A DNA stretch of 64,000 nt. Source: Verticillium longisporum (lineage: Eukaryota > Ascomycota > Sordariomycetes > Glomerellales > Plectosphaerellaceae). The DNA lies in NCBI GenBank assembly GCA_019188255.1, contig JAETXT010000012.1, positions 1,984,001 to 2,048,000 of the forward strand. The letters are read 5' to 3'. Below are positions 1 through 10,784 of the stretch, in pieces. The notes under the pieces were generated by a model. It made no database searches, was not told where the DNA came from, and saw only the letters and a program-made list of their open reading frames with translations. The position numbers and the translations under genes were made by a program. The stretch's first letter is position 1. Each line of letters starts with the position of its first letter.

Positions 1-2180
1 ACGTATCTATCGGCGTCTCCCAGGTGTATTGTAGTCAAGATTGGGTGATGGAGACACAGGCTGACGTGGCAGTTGAGAGAGGAGCTCATCTCAGAATAGT
101 CATTGTGCAGGGTCGTGGGCAACACGACCCAATGCAGCCTCCGCGACGCTGAAGAAGGCCGGCTAGGGCAGCAGGTCAGCCTACCCAGGTAAGGTAGTTT
201 TGGGTGACCGTATATATCGCCTTGTCAATCACGGCGTTACATTGTTGTGCCAGCGTGAGTACATATATTGACCTATTACCAGGGCACAGCGTATGAAGAT
301 TCTCGTTCACTGGTGGAGGGAAGGGCAAATTACTACAGTTGCACTGGTCCATCGCCGCCCATTACCTTGAATTTGAGAACGACCAACCCTTCCCCTGGTT
401 CGCATTAAGATACAGAATATTAAGACTGATGCGAGCCGATAGCATTTTGGCCTGGCACATCCCCCACACGAAACTGCCATGATGGGTTCATCCCGTGCCA
501 TCCCTTCTCGGTTCCCCGGACTGACGGACACAACGATCGAGCACCTGAGTCGAGCAACAGCGCAAGAACATCGCCAATCGTGAAGCCAGTGGCGAGTCCG
601 GCGGAGCGGGTAGGGCTGGAGGGTATTCTTGATTCAGGGTGCAGTGGTGCCGGCATACTCGCCCCTCGAGGATCGCCAAACATCCCCCTCACCCCTTTTC
701 CCCCGGAGCCAATTCTGAATAATGCATTTTTCAGGCTGCATCCATCCACAAATCGGTGCTCTTCCTCTCAGCTCCCTGGTCTAGCTTCTTGATTGTCCCG
801 ATACCAATCATGACGCGGCGCGCGTACCGAGAAGGTGCAGGAATCCCGCCCTCATACTGATGCTGCATGTGTCAGCCATGTCTGACTCAACAGCCCAACA
901 TGGACGAACTCATGGGGCCGCCGTAGGGCTGAAGCTGCTCATATAATCACACGATCCCCTGTCAAGTCTGGAAATCCTAGCCTTGGACGCAGCCATTTTC
1001 TTCTTCAGCAGTTGGGAACTATTCGATGGCATGGCGCCGCAACTCGACAGCACTCACACGAAGTGGGAGCCTGGCTTTGGGGGTTCGAATCGGCATCAAA
1101 CGGCACTCGACTCCTGACGACGCACCTGTATCATCCTTCGATCGAGTCGAGCCTGGATTGCTTCAATGCAAATGTCACCACCACACGACGACGGTGCCTG
1201 GATAGATAGAAGTTTGCACTCAAACCGGGCACCATGGAGCCTGCCGGAAGCTGTTGTGGACGCCTGATTTACGTCACCAGTTGGTACTTGGGGCGTGACA
1301 GCTTCCGAAACAGCAATACATTGAGGCTGCCGCGGGTGTGAGGCTTTATAAATTGGAAGTTTCAATTGTTATCACATATCCCAGCTTAACGCGATAAACC
1401 TGTCACCATTCAGGCTATCTCCTGTAGAGACGCAACAAATCTTTGATTTTGAGTGTTTTCCTAAGTGGTACCCCTGCATAATGCAGTTCGAAGCAACATA
1501 TACATATAACATACTCATTTGACAAGTGCCAGCGGTGGCCAAGTGGTTGGGCTTCGCTATAATTAAAGATCTGAAAAGCATTGGGGGTCTGCCGTATACC
1601 CCATCTTGGCATCTGCTCAAGCTGGTCGTTTACCAGACCGAAACACACAGCTAGATTTGCGAGCTCCCAATTCAAGACACCGCCAGCAAATGAGTGCCGA
1701 ACAAATTTAAAACTCGTCTTGTTACATCGATGCGACATTGGGGGCATATTCTGTGCCGCAGGGGAGATGGCGATCAATTAAGCTTATCGTCTTTCATAAC
1801 TTGAGCCGGAAACTTTACTACAGTGGTTCGTCTGGCACAAACCTGTGAAGTTAAATGTCAAGTCCCGCCTTGTTGCAGCAACTTTGGACTTGGATGGCTG
1901 TCTCGATTCGGTGACGTACGGACCCTCTTGAAGAAAAACACGCCTTGATGCACATTATGTGGCAAACATATTGTGCCCGGGAAACAGCCAAGACTAACGG
2001 GACAGCAGAAAAACATTTGCATGATATTGTGGTATTCTTGCGGAAAGCCTCGAGGGCCAAGAAACATAACAGCCAGTGAACGCCAGCCCAATGAGCACTC
2101 ATTTCAACCCCGCAAAGAATGCAACCCAAGCTTGCTCATAGGCAAGAACGGAACTGTTGACTATCTGCAGTATGTCGACC
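1..2180. other. Gene-free left edge
   Basis: I recognise no gene here. The open frames are short (120 codons at most), overlap one another on both strands and show no family motif. The part from about 1350 to 2150 is more AT-rich than the rest of the window. A tRNA-like relic may lie near 1527-1620 and is described in the findings. The stretch is the 3' flank of the patatin-like gene that ends at 2181. Confidence 0.6.
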
Positions 2181-4175
2181 TCAACGTCCTCTGTAGTCTG
2201 GCTTTCTGGCCATATTCACGGGCGGGGGTTCATCATCGGTAGGATATGGCAGAGGAGGAGCACCAGGCGGGCCTCGAGGCGACATCTGCCGCTCGGGTAG
2301 CGGCGTCTTGGGTGGCAGAGGAGGCGGGATGCGTTGCGGAAGCTGAGGCTGATGAGAAGGATGTTGCCCGTTCGACCCTTGCCATCGCGGATGCTCGTCA
2401 GGGCTCATGATAGCAATCTTATCGGCCCCTGCTGCGTGCCGGTACTGTGCCGGAGTCGGCGCAGTGATGACCAACTTGTCTGAGTCGGGAGAGGCCGGGT
2501 CAGCCACTGGTAGCGCCAGTTGAGCTGGGCGGCCCGACGGCGATCCCGTCATGGGCGTCGGTGAGTGCAGACGCTCGCCTGAGCTTCGGGGTGAAGGTGT
2601 TGCGCCGAAAGGCAGCTGGAGATTGTCGGTTCCAGATTCGTACGACTGCCGGCTCCGTGGCGTGCCAGGTGCTGGCCAGCTAGGCTCATCCCCTGGCAGC
2701 TCAACAGCGAAAGGCATGGACGTGTCGGATGACTTGAACAGTTCAGGTACATTTGGCAAGCGGGCCAAACGCTGATGGGCTTTGTGTATCTTGGCCATTT
2801 TGGATGTCGCGCCTTGTATCATCTTCTGTTCCGCCTCCCTCCTCAAGTATTGTCGTGTTCCGCTGCTGATGTCCGCCAAACGGTGCCATTCATTCATGCC
2901 AAACTCTCCAACTCCGATTTCCACATTGAGACGATAGTAGTTCTCGATGTTGACGTTCCTGTTTGGCAAATATTCCGTCTTCATCCTCTCATGCGTCGTT
3001 TCACAGCCCTCGATTTTGGCGATCAGTCTTCGTCGGGCATCCGCATACTCGCCTAGAAAACCCTCGTACCACATTTGTTGGTTCGCATCGCTGCTCTTCG
3101 GCCGCCTTCCCGGTCCCACACTGCCGAAGACGCCAATCTCCCGGCGTGGCCACTCATTAACGAGGCCCTCCTCGAAAGCTTCCGGGGCTGGGTTGAATGG
3201 CCCGGCGCCGCCGTCGGGGAAGACGGGGTGCCCCCTCTGTATAGGCTTGAGGCGAGGCCGATAGCGCACGTGGCCCTGCCAGCTTCCCATATTTTGCAAT
3301 CGAACTCCGGCGGTGGCTCTCTTCTCGAGTCGTAGGACCGAAGGACCATGGGGGCGCTGCTCTTGCCGGCGCCTTTGTACATGGTCAGAACAGCACTGCA
3401 ATGGAGTTAGCTGGTGCTGGGCTCACAGCCTGGCAACAGGTCGGGGAGGGTACTCACGTCTTGGTTCTTGTCTCTCTGGAGTCGTAAAGCCTCGCGTTTG
3501 GGTTCCCCCAACGGGAGTTCAAGGCAGGGCGTGCCATCTGGGCCTGAGGACTCCGCGCACTGAAACTGACAACGCTGGCATTGCTGGAATGACGTCGAGG
3601 GCCGGAGGCCGTAGTGAGGGCTGACTGCGTCGGCCGGGGTGCCGTCGTTGCCCTCCCTTTCGTATATGGTATGCTCGCGAACTGCGTCCGTGAGTGCAGT
3701 TTCTAGCCGAGAAGCCTTGTGTAAGGTCGAACGGTATGGTATGCCGGCAATGGTTTTGTCCGTCTCGAACACCATCCTTGTCATGCGAACATAGAGTTCC
3801 TTGCAGGTTTCGAGGTCGAGACGTAAACGCCCGAGCATCAAGGCGATGAGGCCGCCGGTGCCGGTGCCAACGATGAGGTCGAAGTGGTCGCATGGCTTGG
3901 GGATCTGGTTTCGCCGAGGCGCATGCCCTTCGATTTCGACGTAGGTACGGTGCATAAGCTCCTGCACAATAATGAGCATCGAATAGCCACGGACGCCTCC
4001 TCCATCTGTCACGAGGCAATTGCTGTCAGCCAGTGTAAGGTGGAAAAAGTATTTGGCAGCTAGTAGTGAGATCACGACAACAGTCTGCCTGAGCATGCTG
4101 CCACTTACCAAGTGACAGGATCCGAAGAGGAGGGCCCTTTGTGGTATCTCTTCGCCTGACCGCGACGGAATCCAT
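2181..4175 (-). CDS. Patatin-like phospholipase family protein, frame broken three times
   Basis: Patatin-like proteins are acyl hydrolases of membrane lipids. Three exons fit: 4175-4109, 4005-3458 and 3395-2181, with good GTAAGT/GTGAGT donors. The first exon junction completes the oxyanion-hole motif SLDGGGVRG. The nucleophile elbow reads FDLIVGTGTGG, so Gly stands where patatins usually have the Ser of GxSxG. The final exon carries FNPAPEAF, NEWP, a SVGPGRRP stretch and a long conserved ENYYRLNVE region, then a Pro/Ser-rich tail of about 180 residues. The frame breaks near 3590, 3558 and 3250. At the last, LA and KPIQ are separated by TC where a full codon is expected. Adding three bases gives 611 codons. 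Either the gene is decaying or the sequence has missing bases; the window-wide pattern favours the latter. It faces the caspase-like gene across 2.3 kb. Confidence 0.72.
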
Positions 4176-6474
4176 TTTGCGGAAAATTAGAGACAAAAGT
4201 GGCCGTTCGAGGATGCAGAAAGAAGTGAGCTGTCGCGATTGCAGTCGGAGGCGCAGGCGCAGTCACAGTCGCAGTTGGAGTCGCGGGCACCTCGATCGTT
4301 GATGCTATCGTCGTAATCACACTTAACAGGCGGGCCCCCTCCCCCCAGTGTTGATCGAGTGACGCGGGCGCAGGCTATCCGGGGGAGCAACGCGGGTTTG
4401 TTGGGTCACGAGTGACGCAAGGTAAGCTGGGCAAAAGTTGTCGTTGCGACGTTGGAGCAGATGCGCTACTTGGGGGTTTGCGAACTGAGTACCTAATCGG
4501 GCGACTCGGGTCGCAGGTACTTCGGTCGGTGCTGTCTCGCGCACGTCGAAATGTGTTGGATGGCAAGCGCTCGAGGTTGTTTCTGCAGAGCGAAGAATTT
4601 AAGCCCTGTGATGGAGAAGAGGAAAAGAGTAATGATTTGGTGGGAAGGCTGGCATCAGCTTACCTCAACGGAAGGAACGCCAATACGGATACGGGGGGGG
4701 GAGAGCTTGAATCCCATGTCCCATATCATGTCATCGTCGGTTTCTGGCGGGCGTACCTGAAAGGCCAACATTAGCCACAGCGATGATGTACCTCCAAGGC
4801 GCGGCGCAGCTGGATGCTGACAGGGCAAGAACAGGACAGGCAGGAGCTGGCGGGTCCCCAGAGCACGAGGGGCAACAGCAGCGGGGTACAGTTGACCTCA
4901 GTGTGGCTGTGTTTCCCTTGGCAGACCAGGCCCTTGTATGACAGACAGAGGTCAATGGCTCGAAAAGACGCCTGCCACCCTCATTTGCCTCGCCGTCACA
5001 CGCTGAAGGAGCGATGACTGGCTACGGGCTCTTGGCCTGCTGAACCCTGCAGCCCTGCAAAAAGGCGGGAAGAAGCGCAACCAACAAGCAGCGCGGTAGC
5101 AGAAGAGAGGCAACGGAAGGGGATGGTAGGGAGGCAGCCGAGATGTCCTTCTTCCCGGGCGTCCGTCCTCTTCTGTCGGGCCGCCACGAGACTGGCTGGC
5201 AAATGCATTGTCATCAATCGCTGACTGATGACCCGGCGAGGAAGCCTTGGGGCACGAGGTGCGACTGAGAGACAAGTAGAGAGGTGCGAAGACGAACTTG
5301 GGCACCAAGCTTCACATGCACGAGCAGCCAAAGAGAAACACCGTGGGAGCGGTGAAGTTCATGGCCTACACCTTATTTACGTGGCCGCACATGGCATGGC
5401 CTCGCTCGACGTATCGCATGTCCTCGATTGAGAAGTCCTCGGTTGAGAAAGGACCTACCCACCGTAGGTAGGTGGTCAACTTTCTTGGCCAGCTCCCTTC
5501 CTTCCTGCCTTACCTGGGTGCCCAGGTGGTTGTACAGCAAGGTGCCTTGTGTGCGGCCTGTGTAAGGTATGCCGGTCAATCGAGTGATGGTTGTTGTCGT
5601 TGCGGAATGATCACTTCGTCTGGTGAAGATGATTCCTGATTGAAGCCGGACCAGCCTAACGCCGAGTCGAACTGCAATACTCATGCAAAATGTGTCGACA
5701 GGCGGTAGACCATGGCCTAGGTACCTAGGGTAGGTATTTCCTGGGCGATGGGTGAAAGGCATCACACCTTCGGAATGGCTCCTAAGGTGCCTAGTCTTGG
5801 GCCTCGATGGCTCAGAACATGTGGCACCACTGAAAGACTGCACTACAATGTGGCTGCAGAAGGCGTGGCCGGCAATGGAGTGTCCCCCCGCCCTCCCTCA
5901 CCTCACCTCAGGTCTGTCGTCTTGCCGGGTCGTTGTTTTGGCTGTTTGACCCTGCCTCGCCGTCTGCCTGCCCGCCTTTTCCCCTGCCTGACATGAAAGA
6001 ATGAACCTCCAGGTGCCACCCGTTTTAGCCTTCTGCACCAAAGTCGCAAACCTTTGGGCATGTTTACATGGAGGCATGTCACACAAAAGGCTGGGGGGGG
6101 TTCGCCGATCCTCCAATCAGCAAGGCTCTCGCTGAATTTCGGACCCAGACTAGAAGTCTCTCGTAGTCCCTCCCCTTGAAGCCCCTCAAGCCCCTCCCCC
6201 AACACGTTTGACAGCCACAGCCTCGCTGGGAGCTTTTTTGGAAGGCTCGAACCAGCCGACCAGCCTTACTATCGGGCCTCCGCCTTCGCCTTCGTCTAGC
6301 CCTCTCTCCCACCCCCAAAGCGGCCCCCCTCCTCCGCCTGAACTTCGCTCCCTCATATCGGCCCATGGGTCTCTGAACACTGCCGTGTGATTTTCGCGAA
6401 CCCATTGTGCCCTCCTTCTATACGTTCGACCGACCCAACTGCCGTGACACCCGCAGTTGCTGCACATATAGTAG
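4176..6474. other. Divergent intergenic region
   Basis: This 2.3-kb gap lies between the patatin-like gene (-) and the caspase-like gene (+) and must hold both promoters. Near 4235-4295 there is an imperfect GCAGTC-type hexamer repeat just upstream of the patatin start. TAGGTACC-type motifs occur near 5465-5475 and 5717-5737. The segment 6240-6350 is strongly pyrimidine-rich on the plus strand, as expected of a fungal promoter or leader. I see no convincing coding frame. Confidence 0.5.
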
Positions 6475-9141
6475 ATGGAACAACCATCGCAGCCCTCCAA
6501 GAAGCGGCGTCTCATGCCCAAGGAGCCGCCCTCAGCACACAGCTCGAACCACCACAACCACAATGCCAACCCTCAGCCAGCCTCGTTCCCCATAGAAGCG
6601 GTCAGCCCGTCACGAAATCCTAGAGCGACTCTACCGCATGTGTAGCTGATTTGTATTGTCAAGCAGACCCAACAATCGCCCGCCGCCCCCGAGGCGCCCC
6701 TCGCCGAACGCCATGACTTCGAGTCCTTTGCTAGGCATCTCCAAGATGCCGCCATGTTGATCCAGCGCCAAACCGAGCGATTGCCATATGCTCATGTGTC
6801 TGTACTTCTGCTAAGATGGGAGGAAGATACCACTGTCGAAGCGGACCTCGGGGCCCTCGAGACCATACTTCGCGACCGCTACAACTATGCCACTGAATGT
6901 TGGAACATTCCCACCGTCGCCAATCCCAGCATCAAGCTCGGCGTGCAGATGGCCTCCTTCCTCGAGCACGGAGCCCCCGATCATCTTCTCATAATTTATT
7001 ATGCCGGTCATGGTTATCTTGGAGCGGACAATCAGCTGTATTGGGCCTGGTGAGTCGGCATGCCGCTATTGGACCGCCGTCTTCGTGTGTCTGACCGCTT
7101 TTCCGTCCAGCAACACTCGTGACGATGCCGCAAAACTAAAATGGGACGGCGTGCGCTGTCTCTTCGAAGATGCCCAATCGGATATTCTACTGTTCCTGGA
7201 CTCTTGCTCGGCGCGAGACGTGCCCCTGTCAGGGAGTCACGGCATCAAGCAAGCCATTGCCGCATACACGCCTGATCAGAATCCTCGCGATTCCCCCGGC
7301 CGGTCATTCACGTACCTGCTGATTGAAGCTCTTCACAAATTGAGTGCCGGCAGGATATTCAGTGTGAAAAAACTACATGACGAGGTCATGTCGCTGAAGC
7401 AGCAAGAACTTGCGTCTGCCCTCAAACTGGCCAACGGGAATGTGACGAGCCCACGTCCAGCCATCGTCACCCCCGTACTGTTCACCCTAACCCCGGAAAG
7501 GACCAAAGCTTGAGCCTAGCGCCCTTGCCGGCCCGGACAAGCCGGCTGCCATCGCCACGCGGAGGGGTCGATGGAGAGACAACACCGTCCAGTCTTTCTC
7601 GAGAGGGCCAGCTCAATGTCCCGGAATCAGTTTCGGCCTTGGGGTTTGACGTAACAAGAGTTGTTGGCTGTACGTCATTTGTTGGGGTCGCCAGTCCAGA
7701 CATGTCATCATTCAATGGCTGGTTGCGCAACACGCCGCCCTTGGGGGCCAAGATCACAGTCGAAGGGATGTTCTTGGGCCCGCCGACTATGCTATTGATC
7801 TCCATGCCGCACTCTATCTGGAACGTCGTGCAGCACGATAAAGTCTGCTGCTTTCTGGGCTATATCAGCTCTCACAACATGATACATCTTTACCAAAAGC
7901 TTGTCGGATCCACAGGTCATGCTCAAGCTTCAGCTAGAGATGTTCAGGATGGCCGGACCCTTCTAGAAGCAAGAGGACTTGCAGCGACAGCTTCAGGACG
8001 ACACAAACGGTCTGTTGACAGTAAGGACGGGCCGTTCCAGGATACTGCGAGCCGGTTGGACGCGCCGACTGCTGCCATGTCTGCAGCTCCCCTTCAGGCC
8101 CGACAGGGCCGATTGATGGGAAACATGAGGTGGAGGACTCTGCTGAGATGCAGGAGGCAGCAGAGCAGCTCAAAGCCCTCAGCCATGTGCGGCACCTCAG
8201 TGATGAGGCTGGTCCTTTGGTAGAACGGCAACGCACCACGCTTCCGGACGGCGCAATGCACCCAAGCCCTGGGGATACGGGCTCATCACATGATGCTAAC
8301 GAGTCTGGTGCCGACGAATCTCTTCACATCGCTGAACTCAGCACGCCGAATTCTCGACCGAAGCCTCGGCGGTCTCTCCAGAAGTCGACGCCTAGACAGG
8401 AGACGCGATGCACGCTCTGCAGTCACGAGCCGTTTAAGGATTCTTCCTCATTACGAAAACACATTGCTGCGGCTCATACGCGACCGTTCCCATGTGCCTT
8501 CTTCTTCGCCGGCTGCGCAAGTACCTTTGGTTCAAAAATGAGTGGAAGCGCCACATTGCATCTCAACATCTTTGTCTGCAGTACTATCGGTGCTCTTCGT
8601 GTCCACATAGCACAGCAGAAGGGAAGGGCAATGAGTTCAATCGAAAGGACCTTTTACGCAGCACCTCCGTCGTATGCATGCGCCCTTCGCGATCAAGAAG
8701 GCCATTGCGAAGGGCGATGGCAAGTTACAAGCCGAATGGGATGGCCACGTCAAGGAGATGCAGCAGTCCTGCCTCGTAACGCGCAGACTGCCTCCTCAGC
8801 GTTCCGCCTGTCCGAAACCAGACTGCAAGAGTGTTTTTGAGGGGCCTGGGTCGTGGGACGAGTGGACAGAGCATGTCGGCAGGCATATGGAAAAAGGTGA
8901 AGGCCATCGGCTAGGTGTAGACCGCCTGCTTGCGAAGTGGGCGCTGGAAGAGAACATCATTGAACGCCAGGAGGACGGAGAGTACCGTCTGTTGCCCGTC
9001 AACGGCACGCTTGACGGCAATCCGAGAGAATCAGGACGGGATGCGATATCAACACAGATGCCCGATACGAAATCAGAGGATGCGGAAACGACGAAGGCTG
9101 TCGCGGAGCACACAGAGGACAAGATGGACGTGGACAACTGA
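6475..9141 (+). CDS. Caspase-like (C14) protein with C-terminal C2H2 zinc fingers, frame broken four times
   Basis: Three exons fit: 6475-6600, 6667-7049 and 7111-9141. The first intron is the least certain; its GTCAGC donor is weak, but splicing it removes an in-frame TAG. Exon 2 and early exon 3 hold a caspase-like fold with the catalytic His in LLIIYYAGHG and the catalytic Cys in LLFLDSCSA. A second conserved region follows at about 7690-7910 (VEGMFLGPPTMLLISMP). The C-terminal third carries C2H2-type finger segments: CTLCSH with HIAAAH, NEWKRHIASQH, and FEGPGSWDEWTEHVGRH. The frame breaks near 7495 (GG), between about 8000 and 8120, at 8534-8538 (AAAAA) and at 8652-8655 (TTTT). Each break moves the frame the same way, as a lost base would, and adding four bases gives 848 codons. 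I infer one protein with a possible cell-death role; activity is unproven. Confidence 0.72.
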
Positions 9142-9789
9142 GACTGGGCAGCACTTTGCTCCTCGTGCTTCGTCTGGCGCCCAGCGGCGTGCACTACGAC
9201 TTGTGAGAACTGACTGAACGACTGATATGAGACATGATTACCGACTTAAATTTCTTGACGCCATTTGCTTCACGGATTTCGGCAGCAATAGCAAGGCGAC
9301 TCTCGTGGGCGGAAATAGGAGTTTGCTGCTTTTTGGGGCACGATTGGTAGCTTAATGAGAAACCAAAAATGGGCGCCCATATGGCTGCTTCAGGGGAGAC
9401 GAGGCAATACCTTACGTAGCAATGTGTGCGGTGAATGTATTGCTGTTCATATCGTATATTTTTCACGGGAAGCACGATGAACAACCAATTGACCTGGCTT
9501 GTTGTCTTCCGTATCGTGAAATGCGGCTTCAATGTGGCGGCGCATTATGTAAGATGCTTCCTTAAGATGCCCGCCCGCCAACGGCATTATGAAGATACCC
9601 GAGCGTAAGCTACCTAGAGCGTTGACACTTGCAGCCTGCCATGATGACCTCACCCCTCGAAACACTCGCTCATGTTTCCTGACTCGAAATACAAAATCCT
9701 TCTAACCGCTGGCAACCACGTGTCTAAGTGTTGACGAGTCGGCCGCTCTGCGACAATCCATACTTGATCGCTGTCTGGCACTCAATACG
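9142..9789. other. Intergenic region
   Basis: This is the 3' flank of the caspase-like gene and the promoter of ALG13, both on the plus strand. I see no coding frame with family motifs and no RNA gene in it. Confidence 0.5.
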
Positions 9790-10562
9790 ATGCCGCCGCC
9801 AGATCCGACGGTCCAAGACCCAAGCGGTCTGCAACGCCATTGTCTCATCACCATTGGCGCAACGGCCCGATTTACGCAGCTTCTCAAGGAGACGATTGAC
9901 ACACCCTTTCTTGACGTGCTTTGTGCGCAAGGATTCACGCACCTCACCATACAATGCGGCAAGGATATCGACTGGTTCCGCGATGAAGTACAAGCTCTTG
10001 CCGCCCGATCAACGCTTCACCTGTCGACGTTTGATTTTGTGGACGATCTCACTCGCGAGATGACTCTGTGTCGTGCCGAGACGAACAAGCGCCGCGATGG
10101 CCTTGTCATATGCCACGCTGGTAGGTCGAGACTTGTGTCGTTTCGATGCCTCAACAAGCTAATCTGCCCACCAAAGGCACTGGCACCATTCTGGATGGTC
10201 TCCGCATCAACGCCCCGCTCATTGTGGTGCCGAACCCGACGCTCAAGGACAACCACCAGGAGGAGCTCGCCGAAGAGATACAGAAGCAAGGCTACGCCAT
10301 CTGGGGCCGCCTTGGCCAGCTTGACTACGCCCTCGAGCAGTCGGCGCTGCTGTGCGCCAAGAACGCCAGCACGTTCCGCTCGCACCCACTGCCCGAGGGC
10401 GCGGCAGCCAAGGGCCTCAACATCTGGAGCGTCAGCGGTGCCATGATGAGCAGGTATCGGGAGCCCGAGGCTGCCCCTCCGCAGCGGCGGGCAGAGGACG
10501 GGCCCACTGGATCGTCCGCAGAACAAGGGCGTGAGGAGGCTGTCCATCTGAGCATGGACTAG
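9790..10562 (+). CDS. ALG13: UDP-N-acetylglucosamine transferase subunit ALG13
   Basis: This is the catalytic subunit that, with membrane-bound Alg14, adds the second GlcNAc to dolichol-PP-GlcNAc on the cytosolic face of the ER, in the N-glycan precursor pathway. Two exons fit, 9790-10120 and 10177-10562, split by a 56-nt intron (GTAGGT donor, CTAAT branch-like site, AAAG acceptor). The spliced protein has 238 residues, close to the family's usual 200 or so. It has the GT-B C-terminal-type fold signatures: [14 protein letters not shown] at the start, [25 protein letters not shown] across the intron, and [24 protein letters not shown]. The last 50 or so residues are a variable tail. No frame break is seen. 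Confidence 0.9.
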
Positions 10563-10784
10563 GAAGCTGCGCAGATGACACGACGCGGTCAGGGCAAGTC
10601 GGCCAACATGACATGACGAATGAATGGTTAGCGGGTCCCGTGTTCCGCATTCAAGTATGTGCAGTTTATTTGATACCCGCAGGAGTCACGGAAAGGCAAA
10701 TGGAATTGGGAGATCATAAAATTGTCATTTCTCATTGATGAAGTAGGATCGATGTAGCTAGCTTCGCTAAGGTACCCAGCTAGC

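Noticed and set aside
1020..1095. GGTTCGAATC near 1083 as a tRNA B box
   Set aside because: The flanks do not form a T stem, and no A box or cloverleaf can be drawn upstream.
2181..4175. Calling the patatin-like gene a definite biological pseudogene
   Set aside because: Its breaks match the same one-base-loss pattern found in conserved core genes of this window, so sequence error is at least as likely.
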